Source: Rhizonema sp. PD37 (GTDB lineage Bacteria > Cyanobacteriota > Cyanobacteriia > Cyanobacteriales > Nostocaceae). From it: a DNA stretch of 41,089 nt. Where the stretch lies: the NCBI GenBank assembly GCA_029379215.1, contig JAQYWO010000038.1, forward strand, positions 1-41,089, given 5' to 3'. Positions within the stretch are counted from its first letter, which is position 1. Every line of letters begins with the position of its first letter. Below, piece after piece: positions 17,768 through 25,756 of this stretch. The notes under the pieces were generated by a model. The model was given only the letters and a program-made list of their open reading frames with translations. It ran no database searches and was not told where the DNA came from. Position numbers and translations under genes: made by a program.

Positions 17768-18317
17768 GATTATTTCTCTGGAATATAGATAAATCTGTAC
17801 CACCCGAGCGGTGACAGATTTGATTATGAATTACCTCATCTTAATATCAAAATAAATTTTTTAACATCCAAATATTATATTTATTTCTACTTAAAAGTAG
17901 AAATAAATAAATGTTCTTCGTTAACCATTGGTAGCTACGCAGTCCATATCAACGGCATAAGAAAAAGAGGGTTTTCTTAGGATTCTGCTGACTGTCCCTA
18001 CTTTCCCTACTTGCTCGCGAAAAAGTTCTTTATCATTTCTGATGAATTGTAAATATTTTTAATAAAAATTAACAAAAATTATTATAATACGATATACCCA
18101 AAAGATTATTATCAAGAGACTAGGCAGTAGCCAAACCGAAACCCCAGCATTAACTGAATGGATACGAAAAATTTTCCCAGTTCCTTTCAAATGAATTGTA
18201 AATAAGGCTGTTATGCTGGATGTAGAAGGGGATATATAATCAAAAAATGAAAAAATCTGTGTAGTTTCATATAAGTATAGAATTGTCAAATACTATTATC
18301 AAAGAGTTGAACCAATA
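17768..18317. promoter_or_regulatory. Divergent control region between gvpA and gvpJ
   Basis: About 550 bases separate the start of leftward gvpA from the start of rightward gvpJ. The region is AT-rich, holds no convincing gene, and must contain promoters for both arms. Its most striking element is the palindrome at 17878-17909. I cannot place -10 and -35 boxes with confidence. Confidence 0.65.
17878..17909. promoter_or_regulatory. Perfect 15-bp palindrome upstream of gvpA
   Basis: TATTTATTTCTACTT (17878-17892) is the exact reverse complement of AAGTAGAAATAAATA (17895-17909), with AA between. The centre lies about 125 bases upstream of the gvpA start. It could be a regulator site, or if transcribed, a strong hairpin in the leader that stabilises the gvpA messenger. 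It has no T-run suited to a plain terminator. Confidence 0.6.
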
Positions 18318-18770
18318 GTGACTTCTCAGCCAATAGTGCCAAAAAGTTCATCGTCCAATACGGGTCGAACAATAGCAACTTCTACTCAAGGCTCAACTTT
18401 AGCGGATATTCTGGAACGAGTTTTGGATAAGGGAATTGTGATTGCAGGCGATATATCTGTTTCTGTAGCCTCTACTGAACTCCTGAATATCCGAATTCGC
18501 TTGTTGATTTCCTCAGTCGATAAAGCGCGGGAGATGGGGATAAATTGGTGGGAGAACGATCCTTATCTCAGTAGTAAAGCACAGACTTTAATTGATGAAA
18601 ATCGCCAACTTCAAGAACGGTTGCAAAGTTTAGAAGCCGAGATGCGATCGCTCAAAGCTTTAGCTAGCAGTCAAACAGATTTTGGTTCCCAGCAGTTACA
18701 AAATCCATATTCTATGCCGAAAAAGCCTCTCTCTACTGAAGAGGACATTACCCCTCCAAATGAAAAGTAA
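18318..18770 (+). CDS. gvpJ: Gas vesicle protein GvpJ (GvpA-related minor protein)
   Basis: A 150-residue protein. Residues about 28-85 are a GvpA-type domain: STLADILERVLDKGIVIAGD, then ISVSVASTELLNIRIRLLIS. MGINWWENDPYLSSKAQTL follows, characteristic of cyanobacterial GvpJ. The C-terminal part is a coiled coil (ENRQLQERLQSLEAEMRSLK) followed by a Ser/Pro-rich end. GvpJ is a minor shell or nucleation protein. The start is a GTG, as no ATG is in range. It is the first gene of the rightward arm, 12 bases before gvpK. Confidence 0.93.
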   Translation: MTSQPIVPKSSSSNTGRTIATSTQGSTLADILERVLDKGIVIAGDISVSVASTELLNIRIRLLISSVDKAREMGINWWENDPYLSSKAQTLIDENRQLQERLQSLEAEMRSLKALASSQTDFGSQQLQNPYSMPKKPLSTEEDITPPNEK

Positions 18771-18782
18771 TAAAGTGGCATT

Positions 18783-19256
18783 ATGGCATTAGTTGGTATA
18801 TCCTCTGATAACTCCTCTGAAATAGAGCCTAATATTAACAAATTAAATAGTCAGGCAGGGTTGGCTTCTTTACTATTAACAGTGGTAGAATTAGTTCGCC
18901 AATTAATGGAAGCACAAGTCATTCGCCGCATGGAAGAAAAAGTTCTCAGCGAGTCAGACTTAGACAGAGCAGCAGAAAGTCTCCAAAAGCTGGAAGAACA
19001 AGTGCTACGCTTATGCGAAATTTTTGAAATCAATCCAGCCGATTTGAATGTGAATCTAGGAGAATTCGGCACTTTATTACCACAACCCGGAAGTTACTAT
19101 CCGGGTGAAACTAGCAACAATCCCTCTATATTGGAACTGCTAGATAGACTGTTAAATATTGGAGTTGTCGTACATGGTGATGTTGATTTAGGTTTGGGTA
19201 ACCTGAATTTGATTCATGCGAAGCTACGGCTGGTTTTGACATCAAAGTCAGTATAA
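18783..19256 (+). CDS. gvpK: Gas vesicle protein GvpK with GvpA-like C-terminal segment
   Basis: A 157-residue protein. Residues about 25-100 match GvpK: GLASLLLTVVELVRQLMEAQ, VIRRMEEKVLSESDLDRAAE, then LEEQVLRLCEIFEINPADLN and LNLGEFG-type (NVNLGEFGTLLP). After a Pro/Gly linker, residues about 115-155 read ILELLDRLLNIGVVVHGDVD then LGLGNLNLIHAKLRLVL, an abbreviated GvpA/GvpJ-like strand-helix unit. Simple GvpK proteins are about 90-120 residues, so this is an extended form. I think other cyanobacterial GvpK proteins share it, but cannot confirm this here. It is required for gas vesicle assembly. Confidence 0.93.
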   Translation: MALVGISSDNSSEIEPNINKLNSQAGLASLLLTVVELVRQLMEAQVIRRMEEKVLSESDLDRAAESLQKLEEQVLRLCEIFEINPADLNVNLGEFGTLLPQPGSYYPGETSNNPSILELLDRLLNIGVVVHGDVDLGLGNLNLIHAKLRLVLTSKSV

Positions 19257-19278
19257 ATATTATATATGGTAGATTTTT

Positions 19279-20013
19279 ATGAATAATGGTCTTTATCTTT
19301 ACGGCATTTTACCCGCACCTATTTCCGAAAAAGTCGTACTTGAAGGACTAGATAAACAACCAGTACAGAGTTATAGTATTGACGGTTTCAACTTTTTATA
19401 CTCTACAGCAAAACAAGAAAAATATCTGACTTCCAGACGTAATTTATTGTGCCATGAAAAAGTTTTGGAAGACGCGATGACTGAGGGATTCCGCAGCCTA
19501 CTACCTCTCCGCTTTGGAATGGTGGTAAAAACCTGGGAAACGGTGAGTGAGCAATTGACTAGTCCTTATAAGGAGAAGCTTGAAGAATTATTTCAAAAAT
19601 TGGAGGGACGCAGAGAAGTTAGCGTTAAGGTTGTTTGGAATAGCAAGACGGAGATGCAAGCTTTACTAGAGTCAAATGTCAGCTTGAAAAAAAAGCGAGA
19701 TGCGATGTCAGGTAAAGCTTTAAGTCAATCGGAAATAATAGAAATTGGCAAGTTGATTGAAAATGGTTTGCAACTTCGTAAAGAAGCGGTAATTGATATT
19801 TTTCGTGCCGAATTAAGTGCTTTGGCAGAGGAATTTGTGGAAAATGAGACGATGACTGAAGAAATGATTTATAATGCAGCTTATTTGATTCCTTGGGAAA
19901 GTGAATCTCACTTTAGTGAAACAGTTGAAGCTATCGACCAAAAGTTTGGCGATCGCCTGAGAATTCGTTACAACAATTTTACCGCACCTTATACATTTGC
20001 CCAGCTTTCTTAA
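19279..20013 (+). CDS. gvpF: Gas vesicle protein GvpF/GvpL family
   Basis: A 244-residue protein starting MNNGLYLYGILPAPISEKVV, the standard GvpF start. RNLLCHEKVLEDAMTEGFRS and LLPLRFGMVVKTWETVSEQL form the conserved first domain; a helical second domain (KALSQSEIIEIGKLIENGLQ) follows, and it ends SHFSETVEAIDQKFGDRLRI then YNNFTAPYTFAQL. GvpF proteins bind GvpA and are thought to hold the hydrophobic monomers before shell growth. It is 22 bases after gvpK and 14 bases before gvpG, so it is in the same operon. All expected conserved parts are present. Confidence 0.95.
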   Translation: MNNGLYLYGILPAPISEKVVLEGLDKQPVQSYSIDGFNFLYSTAKQEKYLTSRRNLLCHEKVLEDAMTEGFRSLLPLRFGMVVKTWETVSEQLTSPYKEKLEELFQKLEGRREVSVKVVWNSKTEMQALLESNVSLKKKRDAMSGKALSQSEIIEIGKLIENGLQLRKEAVIDIFRAELSALAEEFVENETMTEEMIYNAAYLIPWESESHFSETVEAIDQKFGDRLRIRYNNFTAPYTFAQLS

Positions 20014-20027
20014 GCGTAACTCATATT

Positions 20028-20270
20028 ATGTTTCTCGAACTATTAACCTTTCCGATTTCCGGACCACTTGGCGGAATCATTTGGATAGCAGAACAACTTC
20101 AAGAGCGAGCTAATGCTGAATTAGATGATGCTCAAAATTTGCAAAAACAGTTATTAGCTTTGCAGTTAGCTTTTGATTTGGGAGATATTTCCGAAGAAGA
20201 TTTTGAAATTCAAGAAGAAGAACTTTTGCTAAAAATTATAGCTCAGGAAGAAGCAGAAGAAACTGAATGA
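20028..20270 (+). CDS. gvpG: Gas vesicle protein GvpG
   Basis: An 80-residue protein beginning MFLELLTFPISGPLGGIIWI, then AEQLQERANAELDDAQNLQK, and ending in a very acidic tail (EEEL and EEAEETE). This matches GvpG, a small helical accessory protein found next to gvpF in nearly all gas vesicle clusters. In other systems it is part of the assembly machinery with GvpF and GvpL. It is the last rightward gene of the first set. A reversed gvpV follows, separated by about 75 bases. Confidence 0.95.
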   Translation: MFLELLTFPISGPLGGIIWIAEQLQERANAELDDAQNLQKQLLALQLAFDLGDISEEDFEIQEEELLLKIIAQEEAEETE

Positions 20271-20344
20271 AATGATTTGTGAAGTCTAGATCTTCCATTA
20301 TGACTATTATTTGTCATTCAGAAAATGACAAATAAGTAAAAAGA

Positions 20345-20689
20345 CTAATATTCAAGGTAGAAAGTTTGGAATTTGCTCGACGACTTGACATTCTTATGAG
20401 AAGCTGTCGAACAAGGAGGAGTTTGAGCAGTTGCGTTTTCAGAAGAAGTAGGAGAAGATTCACGCAAATCCTGAATAGTTTTTTCCGTACTTTTTATTTG
20501 GTTATCAAGACTGCTCATCTGTTGTTTCAATACTTGAAGACGCTGTTCCATAAACTGCAATTCTTGCTGGATGCGCTGCCGTTTTGTTACCATTTTATAC
20601 AGTTCTAATTGCTTAGCTGCCTCACTTTGATTGCGAGGGATTGTGCTGATCGTAGGTCGAATTGTACGGCGTGAGTGAATGTTGTTCAT
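20345..20689 (-). CDS. gvpV: Gas vesicle protein GvpV
   Basis: A 114-residue protein starting MNNIHSRRTIRPTISTIPRN. The RTIRPTISTIP stretch is the hallmark of cyanobacterial GvpV. A coiled coil follows (KRQRIQQELQFMEQRLQVLK and MSSLDNQIKSTEKTIQDLRE) and then a Ser/Thr-rich tail. The exact role is unknown, and it is needed or helpful for assembly in Nostocales clusters. Here it is on the opposite strand to gvpJ-gvpG, convergent with gvpG and divergent from the LamG gene. That differs from the co-directional order known in Dolichospermum. Confidence 0.9.
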   Translation of the reverse strand: MNNIHSRRTIRPTISTIPRNQSEAAKQLELYKMVTKRQRIQQELQFMEQRLQVLKQQMSSLDNQIKSTEKTIQDLRESSPTSSENATAQTPPCSTASHKNVKSSSKFQTFYLEY

Positions 20690-20812
20690 AAATACTTTTT
20701 AAGCAACATATAAATGATAATATAATTGGCAATTAGTGTTCGCAAGATGACTAACGCTGTTATAGAAAATTTCTAACGGGTAAAGTATTCGTTCAAGGGG
20801 AAGGGGCGAGCG

Positions 20813-22624
20813 ATGAAACTGCAAGAAACTGTTACTGGAGAACCAAAAGAGATTGACCTTGGTTATCCGGCGACGGCATATCCCTACTTTAATGGTAGTA
20901 GTGATCAGATTGACATCCCCTACTGTGAGGATCTCAATCCTACTAGCTTTACAATTGAAATGTGGGTTCAGTTTCACGGTGGTAGAGGTTATCGAGCCAT
21001 CTTGACGAACGTCAGTGGTTCCGCAGGCGTTGGGCGCAAAGGCTATGTCTTCTGTATAAATGCTGCACAGTACTGGCAGTTCTGGCTTGGTAGTGGTGAT
21101 AAAGGAATTCCTTGGATCATCATAACAGGCTCGAAAGCTCAAGAAAGAGTCTGGACTCATATCGCTGGAACCTATGACTCACCGTTGCAAACAATGATTT
21201 TGTATGTCAATGGGCAGTCAGTAGGAAGATATGAGGAGATTCCGTTCCAGCCAAACGATCGCCATCCATTGCATATCGGCGCAGGTGCAACCGAACAACC
21301 TGGAGCAAGTTCGTGTTTCTTTCACGGTAGTATTACTAAAGTGCGGATTTGGGAGAGATCTCTGTCTTTGGCAGAAATTCAGAATGCAGCCGAGCGATCG
21401 CCAGATTCACTTGAAACCCCGTCCATTGCTTTATCTCCCCCTGCTGTTCAACTGCAACTGCCAACTACGCCAACCCCACAACTACACTCAACACCGTCTG
21501 CTGAGTCACCATCACCGACGGATTTCTTAACTCCCCAAATTCCTCAACTGCAACTGCCAACTACGCCAACCCCACAACTACACTCAACACCGTCTGCTGA
21601 GTCACCATCACCGACGGATTTCTTAACTCCCCAAATTCCTCAACTGCAACTGCCAACTACGCCAACCCCACAACTACACTCAACACCGTCTGCTGAGTCA
21701 TTATTACTGACGGATCTCTTAACTCCCCAAATTGATATAAGTCTTCCAGCGCAACAACCTCACTTAAATGAGCCAAACCCATCTTTACTTCCAACAACCT
21801 CATCCCAAGTTAAGCAAACTAGAGAAAAATCAACGTCACAAGTATACAAGTCTCAGTCAAATCAGTTGAATGAAGAACGTAGCAAAACAGCTGACGATCA
21901 AAAGAATGTCAATCAAGGTGATATTTATGGAGTAACCAGAGCGTATACTGAAGCGCCGAGCAAATCGTTACACCCTGTTTTGATGTTTAACGGGAAGGAT
22001 GATTATATAGAAATCCCATATTCGTCTACTTTAGACTTTGCTCAAGATCAAGATTTTGCGATCGAAGTTTGGCTTCAGCCAGACTCTGCGCAGCAAGGTG
22101 AGGGCAAAGCAAAGTTCGATATCAATGTCCTCGAAAAATGGATAGGAACCCCGTTTCCATACGCCATCCGATACAGCAGTAAAAATGGCCGCGTCTATGT
22201 ATCTAGGTATGATGGCAAAAAAAATCCAGCAGTTTACTCTCCGCAACCAATTAACGACTTACAGCTTCATTACATTACATTTGTTAAGCAAAGTTCGCAG
22301 TTGTACTTGTATGTAGATGGTGTGGAAGTGGCAATCACAAATGATACAACCATACAGACAACTCAGAATAATTCATCGCTCTACTTATGTCGAGGGGCAG
22401 GGAGGCGGAATTTCTTTAAAGGGCAAATTGCTGAATTCCGCATTTGGAATCGCTCTCGTTCCCCGATAGAAATTCAAGCCGATATGTCGCGTCGTCTGTT
22501 GGGCAATGAACCAGGTTTGGTTGGCTACTGGCCTTTGAATGAAGGCACTGGTTGTATAGTTAACGATAAGACTAACAATGCTAATCACGGCAAAATTTAT
22601 GAAGCAACCTGGGTAACTAATTGA
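20813..22624 (+). CDS. Cytosolic two-LamG-domain protein inside the gas vesicle locus
   Basis: A 603-residue protein with two concanavalin A-like (LamG/LamGL) domains. The first spans about residues 20-195 (YFNGSSDQIDIPYCEDLNPT, FTIEMWVQF, WTHIAGTYDS, MILYVNGQSVG, KVRIWERSLSLAEIQ). The second spans about residues 380-600 (LMFNGKDDYIEIPYSSTLDF, FAIEVWLQP, LYLYVDGVEVA, FRIWNRSRSPIEIQ, GYWPLNEGTG). The linker, about 200-330, is Pro/Thr/Gln-rich with three 32-residue repeats. There is no signal peptide and no membrane segment, unusual for LamG proteins, which are mostly exported. A purine-rich ribosome binding site (AAGGGGAAGGGGCGAGCG) precedes the ATG. It lies between gvpV and the second gvpF/L gene, 28 bases before the latter. 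A gas vesicle surface or clustering role is inference. Confidence 0.88.
   Translation: MKLQETVTGEPKEIDLGYPATAYPYFNGSSDQIDIPYCEDLNPTSFTIEMWVQFHGGRGYRAILTNVSGSAGVGRKGYVFCINAAQYWQFWLGSGDKGIPWIIITGSKAQERVWTHIAGTYDSPLQTMILYVNGQSVGRYEEIPFQPNDRHPLHIGAGATEQPGASSCFFHGSITKVRIWERSLSLAEIQNAAERSPDSLETPSIALSPPAVQLQLPTTPTPQLHSTPSAESPSPTDFLTPQIPQLQLPTTPTPQLHSTPSAESPSPTDFLTPQIPQLQLPTTPTPQLHSTPSAESLLLTDLLTPQIDISLPAQQPHLNEPNPSLLPTTSSQVKQTREKSTSQVYKSQSNQLNEERSKTADDQKNVNQGDIYGVTRAYTEAPSKSLHPVLMFNGKDDYIEIPYSSTLDFAQDQDFAIEVWLQPDSAQQGEGKAKFDINVLEKWIGTPFPYAIRYSSKNGRVYVSRYDGKKNPAVYSPQPINDLQLHYITFVKQSSQLYLYVDGVEVAITNDTTIQTTQNNSSLYLCRGAGRRNFFKGQIAEFRIWNRSRSPIEIQADMSRRLLGNEPGLVGYWPLNEGTGCIVNDKTNNANHGKIYEATWVTN
21449..21736 (+). 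repeat. Three 96-bp tandem repeats in the LamG linker
   Basis: Units start at 21449, 21545 and 21641, each beginning CAACTGCAACTGCCAACTAC. The first two are virtually identical over 96 bases. The third diverges near its end (TTATTACTGACGGATCTC). Each encodes 32 residues with TPTPQLHSTPSAES at the core. The near identity points to recent expansion. Confidence 0.95.
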
Positions 22625-22652
22625 GATGCCGGTTATTTAAACACTTTTACCT

Positions 22653-23348
22653 TTGCTATTGAGCGTGGAATTGGATAACTTTTACACTTACGCCTTTTTA
22701 GAGACACCAACAGTTCCCTTAGAGTTACCAGTAGGCATTCGCGATCGCGTACTTCTAATTAGTAGTGCTGGCGTTTCCGCTTTGGTAGAACCAGATATCT
22801 CCATAGAATCATTACAGAACGATGACGAACAACTAATCCAAGCAGTTTTGTCGCATGATCGCGTGATGGGCGAACTATTCCGTCAGACTACAGTTTTACC
22901 ATTGCGATTCGGCACTTGCTTTACCTCAAAAGAAAGCTTACTAACTTATCTAGAATTCCATGCTCAGGAATATCTTGAAAAGTTACGCCTACTTAATGGC
23001 AAAGCTGAATATATCTTGAAGTTTGTTCCCCGCACTCTAGATGAACCAGTCATAACACCTTTATCAGGAGGAAGACAGTATTTTTTAGCGAAGAAACAAC
23101 GCTATCAAACACAACAAGACTTTCAAAATATTCAAACCGCACAACAGGAGAATGCAGTTGATCTGATTACCCAAATATATAAGTCGGCAATTGTTGTTCA
23201 ACCGGAAGGTGAAGAAGCACGGATTTATCTTTTAGTCAGTCGCCAAGAAGAACCCTTACTTACAGAACAATTTCTCTCTTGGCAAAAAGCGTGTTCTCAC
23301 TGGGAATTACAGTTAGAATTTGCCCTACCTCCCTACCACTTTATCTAA
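22653..23348 (+). CDS. gvpW: Gas vesicle protein GvpW-like (GvpF/GvpL family)
   Basis: A protein of about 230 residues of the GvpF/L family. FYTYAFLETPTVPLELPVGI is the usual start, and DRVMGELFRQTTVLPLRFGT then CFTSKESLLTYLEFHAQEYL form the conserved core. SGGRQYFLAKKQRY and IYLLVSRQEEPLLTEQFLSW follow, and it ends WELQLEFALPPYHFI, matching cyanobacterial GvpW. Nostocales clusters order gvpV then gvpW, and here only the LamG gene comes between. No ATG is available: TTG at 22653, TTG at 22659 or GTG at 22665 must be used, the last giving the most family-like start. It is probably in one transcript with the LamG gene. Confidence 0.9.
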   Translation: MLLSVELDNFYTYAFLETPTVPLELPVGIRDRVLLISSAGVSALVEPDISIESLQNDDEQLIQAVLSHDRVMGELFRQTTVLPLRFGTCFTSKESLLTYLEFHAQEYLEKLRLLNGKAEYILKFVPRTLDEPVITPLSGGRQYFLAKKQRYQTQQDFQNIQTAQQENAVDLITQIYKSAIVVQPEGEEARIYLLVSRQEEPLLTEQFLSWQKACSHWELQLEFALPPYHFI

Positions 23349-23523
23349 AAAGGTTCGTAGTTGCGCTTTAGCGCTCTTAAGTAAACATGTCAAAATAAAT
23401 ACAAACTATTATAAGTTCGTAGTGAGCGCTTCAGCGCTCAGGGCAAAGGTTATAAGGGCTGAAGCCCTTACTACCAATTTATCTAAAAAGCACGCTCTTG
23501 CTAAGAGCGCTGAAGCGCAACTA
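23340..23523. repeat. MITE-like cluster of inverted repeats between gvpW and the ArsA-like gene
   Basis: TAGTTGCGCTTTAGCGCTCTTA (23358-23379) pairs with the reverse complement at 23502-23523 with one mismatch. Inside are two perfect hairpins, TGAGCGCT-TC-AGCGCTCA (23423-23440) and TAAGGGCT-GA-AGCCCTTA (23453-23470). TTTATCTAAAAAG occurs directly repeated at 23340-23352 and 23478-23490. The first copy provides the gvpW stop codon. Confidence 0.85.
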
Positions 23524-23531
23524 TATACCTA

Positions 23532-25421
23532 ATGCATCAATTTATATCTATGTTAAATAAGTTCGATTCGCTTCAACTAGCAATGTTTAGTGGTAAAGGT
23601 GGAGTAGGCAAAACTACCCTAGCCTGTGGTTTTGCTCGGCGCTGGGCAAGATTATTTCCCAATCAACAAATACTGTTAATATCCACAGATCCAGCACATT
23701 CTTTAGGCGATGTGCTACAAACAAAAGTTGAAGACAACGCCTTACCTGATCGTGATTTACCTAACTTGAGTGTTCGGGCGTTAAATGCTAAAGAATTACT
23801 CTTAGAATTTAAGGCAAAATACGGTAAGTTTTTAGAGCTATTAGTTGAGCGGGGAAGTTTTGTAGAAGGAGAAGATTTAACACCTGTGTGGGATTTAGAC
23901 TGGCCCGGTTTAGATGAAATTATGGGTTTGTTGGAAATCCAACGGTTGCTTAGAGAAAAAGTCGTAGATCGCATAGTCGTAGATATGGCTCCTTCCGGTC
24001 ATACCTTAAACTTATTGGGAATAAAAGATTTTTTAGATATAGTTTTAAAGTCTTTAGAATTATTCCAAGAAAAACATCGGGTGATTGCCAAAACTTTTAG
24101 GGGAAGTTATACAAAAGATGAAGTCGATGACTTTTTAGTCTCGATGAATTCCGAATTAGCTCAAGGTAGACACTTGCTGCAAAATGAAGAAATAAGTGCT
24201 TGCTTAGTAGTGGCGATCGCTGAACCCATGAGCCTTTTAGAAACCGAACGGTTTCTTGAAAGCTTACAATCATTACAAATTAAGAGCAGTGGCTTATTAA
24301 TTAACCGGATTTTAACAGAAGCCAATCCAGATTTAGACCGCTATAGCGAACAACAACAATTACTAGATAAATTCTTAAAACTACCAGTCAAACCTCTTTT
24401 TATTGTGCCGCAACAGGCATTAGAACCCCTTGGTAGTGAAGCGTTAGACAATATTGTTAGCCAAATTCAAAAAATCGATACAGTTACAATTTCTCCACCA
24501 CCATCTATACAATGGCCTGCGAAAGTACTACCCAGTTTCAGCGATTTCATTGATGAAGGACGCAAACTTATCCTAGTAGGGGGCAAAGGAGGAGTGGGAA
24601 AAACGACAGTAGCAGCCGCTATTGGATGGGCATTAGCTTGTCGTTATCCAGAGAAAAATATCCGCATAATTTCCATCGACCCCGCCCATTCTTTGGGAGA
24701 CGCTTTTGGGGTAAAATTGACACACGAACCTACTCAGATAACTGATAATTTAAGCGCTCAAGAAATCGATGCTGACATAGTATTAGAACAGTTCCGCAAT
24801 GATTATCTTTGGGAATTAGCAGAAATGATGAGTGGAGAAGCAGCTGAACCAGGGGCGATAAAAATCGCTTACACCCCTGAAGCTTGGCGACAAATTGTAG
24901 CGCAGGCTTTACCTGGTATTGATGAAATGCTATCTTTCATCACAGTAATAGATTTGTTGAACAGCAAACAGCAAGATTTAATTATCCTCGATACTGCCCC
25001 TACAGGTCATCTTCTTCGCTTTCTGGAAATGCCATCTGCATTGGCTGACTGGCTAGCATGGATATTCAAGCTATGGATGAAGTATCAAAATGCTCTAGGT
25101 AGGATAGATTTCATGGGGCGGCTGCGGAATTTGCGACAACAAGTCGTACAAGCGCAGAAGAAACTGAAAGATGCTCATCACACTGAATTTGTTGGTGTCA
25201 TCCAAGCTCAAGCTGCAATTATTGCAGAACAAGTGCGATTAAGCGAGTCTTTACAAAAAATGGGAGTTCCACAGCGTTACGTGGTGCATAATCGCTACAC
25301 TCAGGATGGAATATTTGATGCGGGTTTATTTGCCGATCAAACTATCATTCACTTACCAATTCTACCCCGTTCTGTGGAACCGTTAGACAGAATTAAAGGA
25401 GCCGCAAATCTTTTGTTTTAA
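23532..25421 (+). CDS. ArsA/Get3-like tandem ATPase (gas vesicle locus)
   Basis: A 629-residue protein made of two ArsA/Get3-type SIMIBI ATPase domains. The first deviant P-loop GKGGVGKTT is at residues 21-29, and the second is near 351-358. Each half has the signature switch: VVDMAPSGHTLNLLGIKDFL in the first and ILDTAPTGHLLRFLEMPSAL in the second. Both sites look competent. The family includes the arsenite pump ATPase ArsA and the Get3 chaperone for tail-anchored proteins. No arsenic genes (arsB, arsD, arsR) are nearby. The gene follows gvpW, so I infer a chaperone-like role for hydrophobic gas vesicle subunits. The start could also be the Met at residue 7. Confidence 0.88.
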   Translation: MHQFISMLNKFDSLQLAMFSGKGGVGKTTLACGFARRWARLFPNQQILLISTDPAHSLGDVLQTKVEDNALPDRDLPNLSVRALNAKELLLEFKAKYGKFLELLVERGSFVEGEDLTPVWDLDWPGLDEIMGLLEIQRLLREKVVDRIVVDMAPSGHTLNLLGIKDFLDIVLKSLELFQEKHRVIAKTFRGSYTKDEVDDFLVSMNSELAQGRHLLQNEEISACLVVAIAEPMSLLETERFLESLQSLQIKSSGLLINRILTEANPDLDRYSEQQQLLDKFLKLPVKPLFIVPQQALEPLGSEALDNIVSQIQKIDTVTISPPPSIQWPAKVLPSFSDFIDEGRKLILVGGKGGVGKTTVAAAIGWALACRYPEKNIRIISIDPAHSLGDAFGVKLTHEPTQITDNLSAQEIDADIVLEQFRNDYLWELAEMMSGEAAEPGAIKIAYTPEAWRQIVAQALPGIDEMLSFITVIDLLNSKQQDLIILDTAPTGHLLRFLEMPSALADWLAWIFKLWMKYQNALGRIDFMGRLRNLRQQVVQAQKKLKDAHHTEFVGVIQAQAAIIAEQVRLSESLQKMGVPQRYVVHNRYTQDGIFDAGLFADQTIIHLPILPRSVEPLDRIKGAANLLF

Positions 25422-25504
25422 TTTCTGGATTGACTATCTGCAATAGGTGAAGAAAGCCACCCTTTGTCAAAAAAAGTAGTGGGGAGGTGTTAATTGTAGG
25501 ACGT

Positions 25505-25756
25505 TCAGCCACAGTTTAACTCTTGTTGCAAGTCATCAAAGTTTACAGAAAACACATCTACTTGCTCCAGTGCAAGGGCTGTAAGAAAGTCGCGGCGGTT
25601 TAAACCTGCAATTTGGGCAGCTTTTTCCTGAGAGACTTCACCTTTTTGATACCAGTAGATAGCAGCAGCCAGCCGCATATCACGCACGAAATCATCTGGG
25701 GGAAGACGACGGGCTGAGAATACTTCTTCGGGTAAGTCTAGATTCACTCTGGTCAT
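25505..25756 (-). CDS. UPF0175-family putative antitoxin
   Basis: An 83-residue protein. It reads MTRVNLDLPEEVFSARRLPP near the start, then RLAAAIYWYQKGEVSQEKAA followed by QIAGLNRRDFLTALALEQVD. This helical, HTH-like YxxGxxSxxKAAxxAGxxRxxF pattern is the UPF0175 signature. These proteins usually precede a PIN-like (DUF3368) toxin gene. Here downstream (leftward) only 83 bases remain before the convergent end of the ArsA-like gene, so the toxin is missing. It may be an orphan regulator or a leftover. Confidence 0.85.
   Translation of the reverse strand: MTRVNLDLPEEVFSARRLPPDDFVRDMRLAAAIYWYQKGEVSQEKAAQIAGLNRRDFLTALALEQVDVFSVNFDDLQQELNCG

Noticed and set aside
21449..21736. CRISPR array reading of the 96-bp repeats
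   Set aside because: The units are contiguous, in frame, and encode a Pro/Thr linker; there are no spacers.
23349..23531. CRISPR-like repeats near the ArsA-like gene
   Set aside because: The repeats are inverted hairpins of different sequence and irregular spacing, not direct repeats with unique spacers.
23663..23974. Open frame of 103 codons on the minus strand
   Set aside because: It lies antisense within the ArsA-like gene and shows only low-complexity Ser/Lys text.
23532..25421. Arsenic resistance operon
   Set aside because: No arsB, arsC, arsD or arsR gene is nearby, and the gene sits at the end of a gas vesicle locus.
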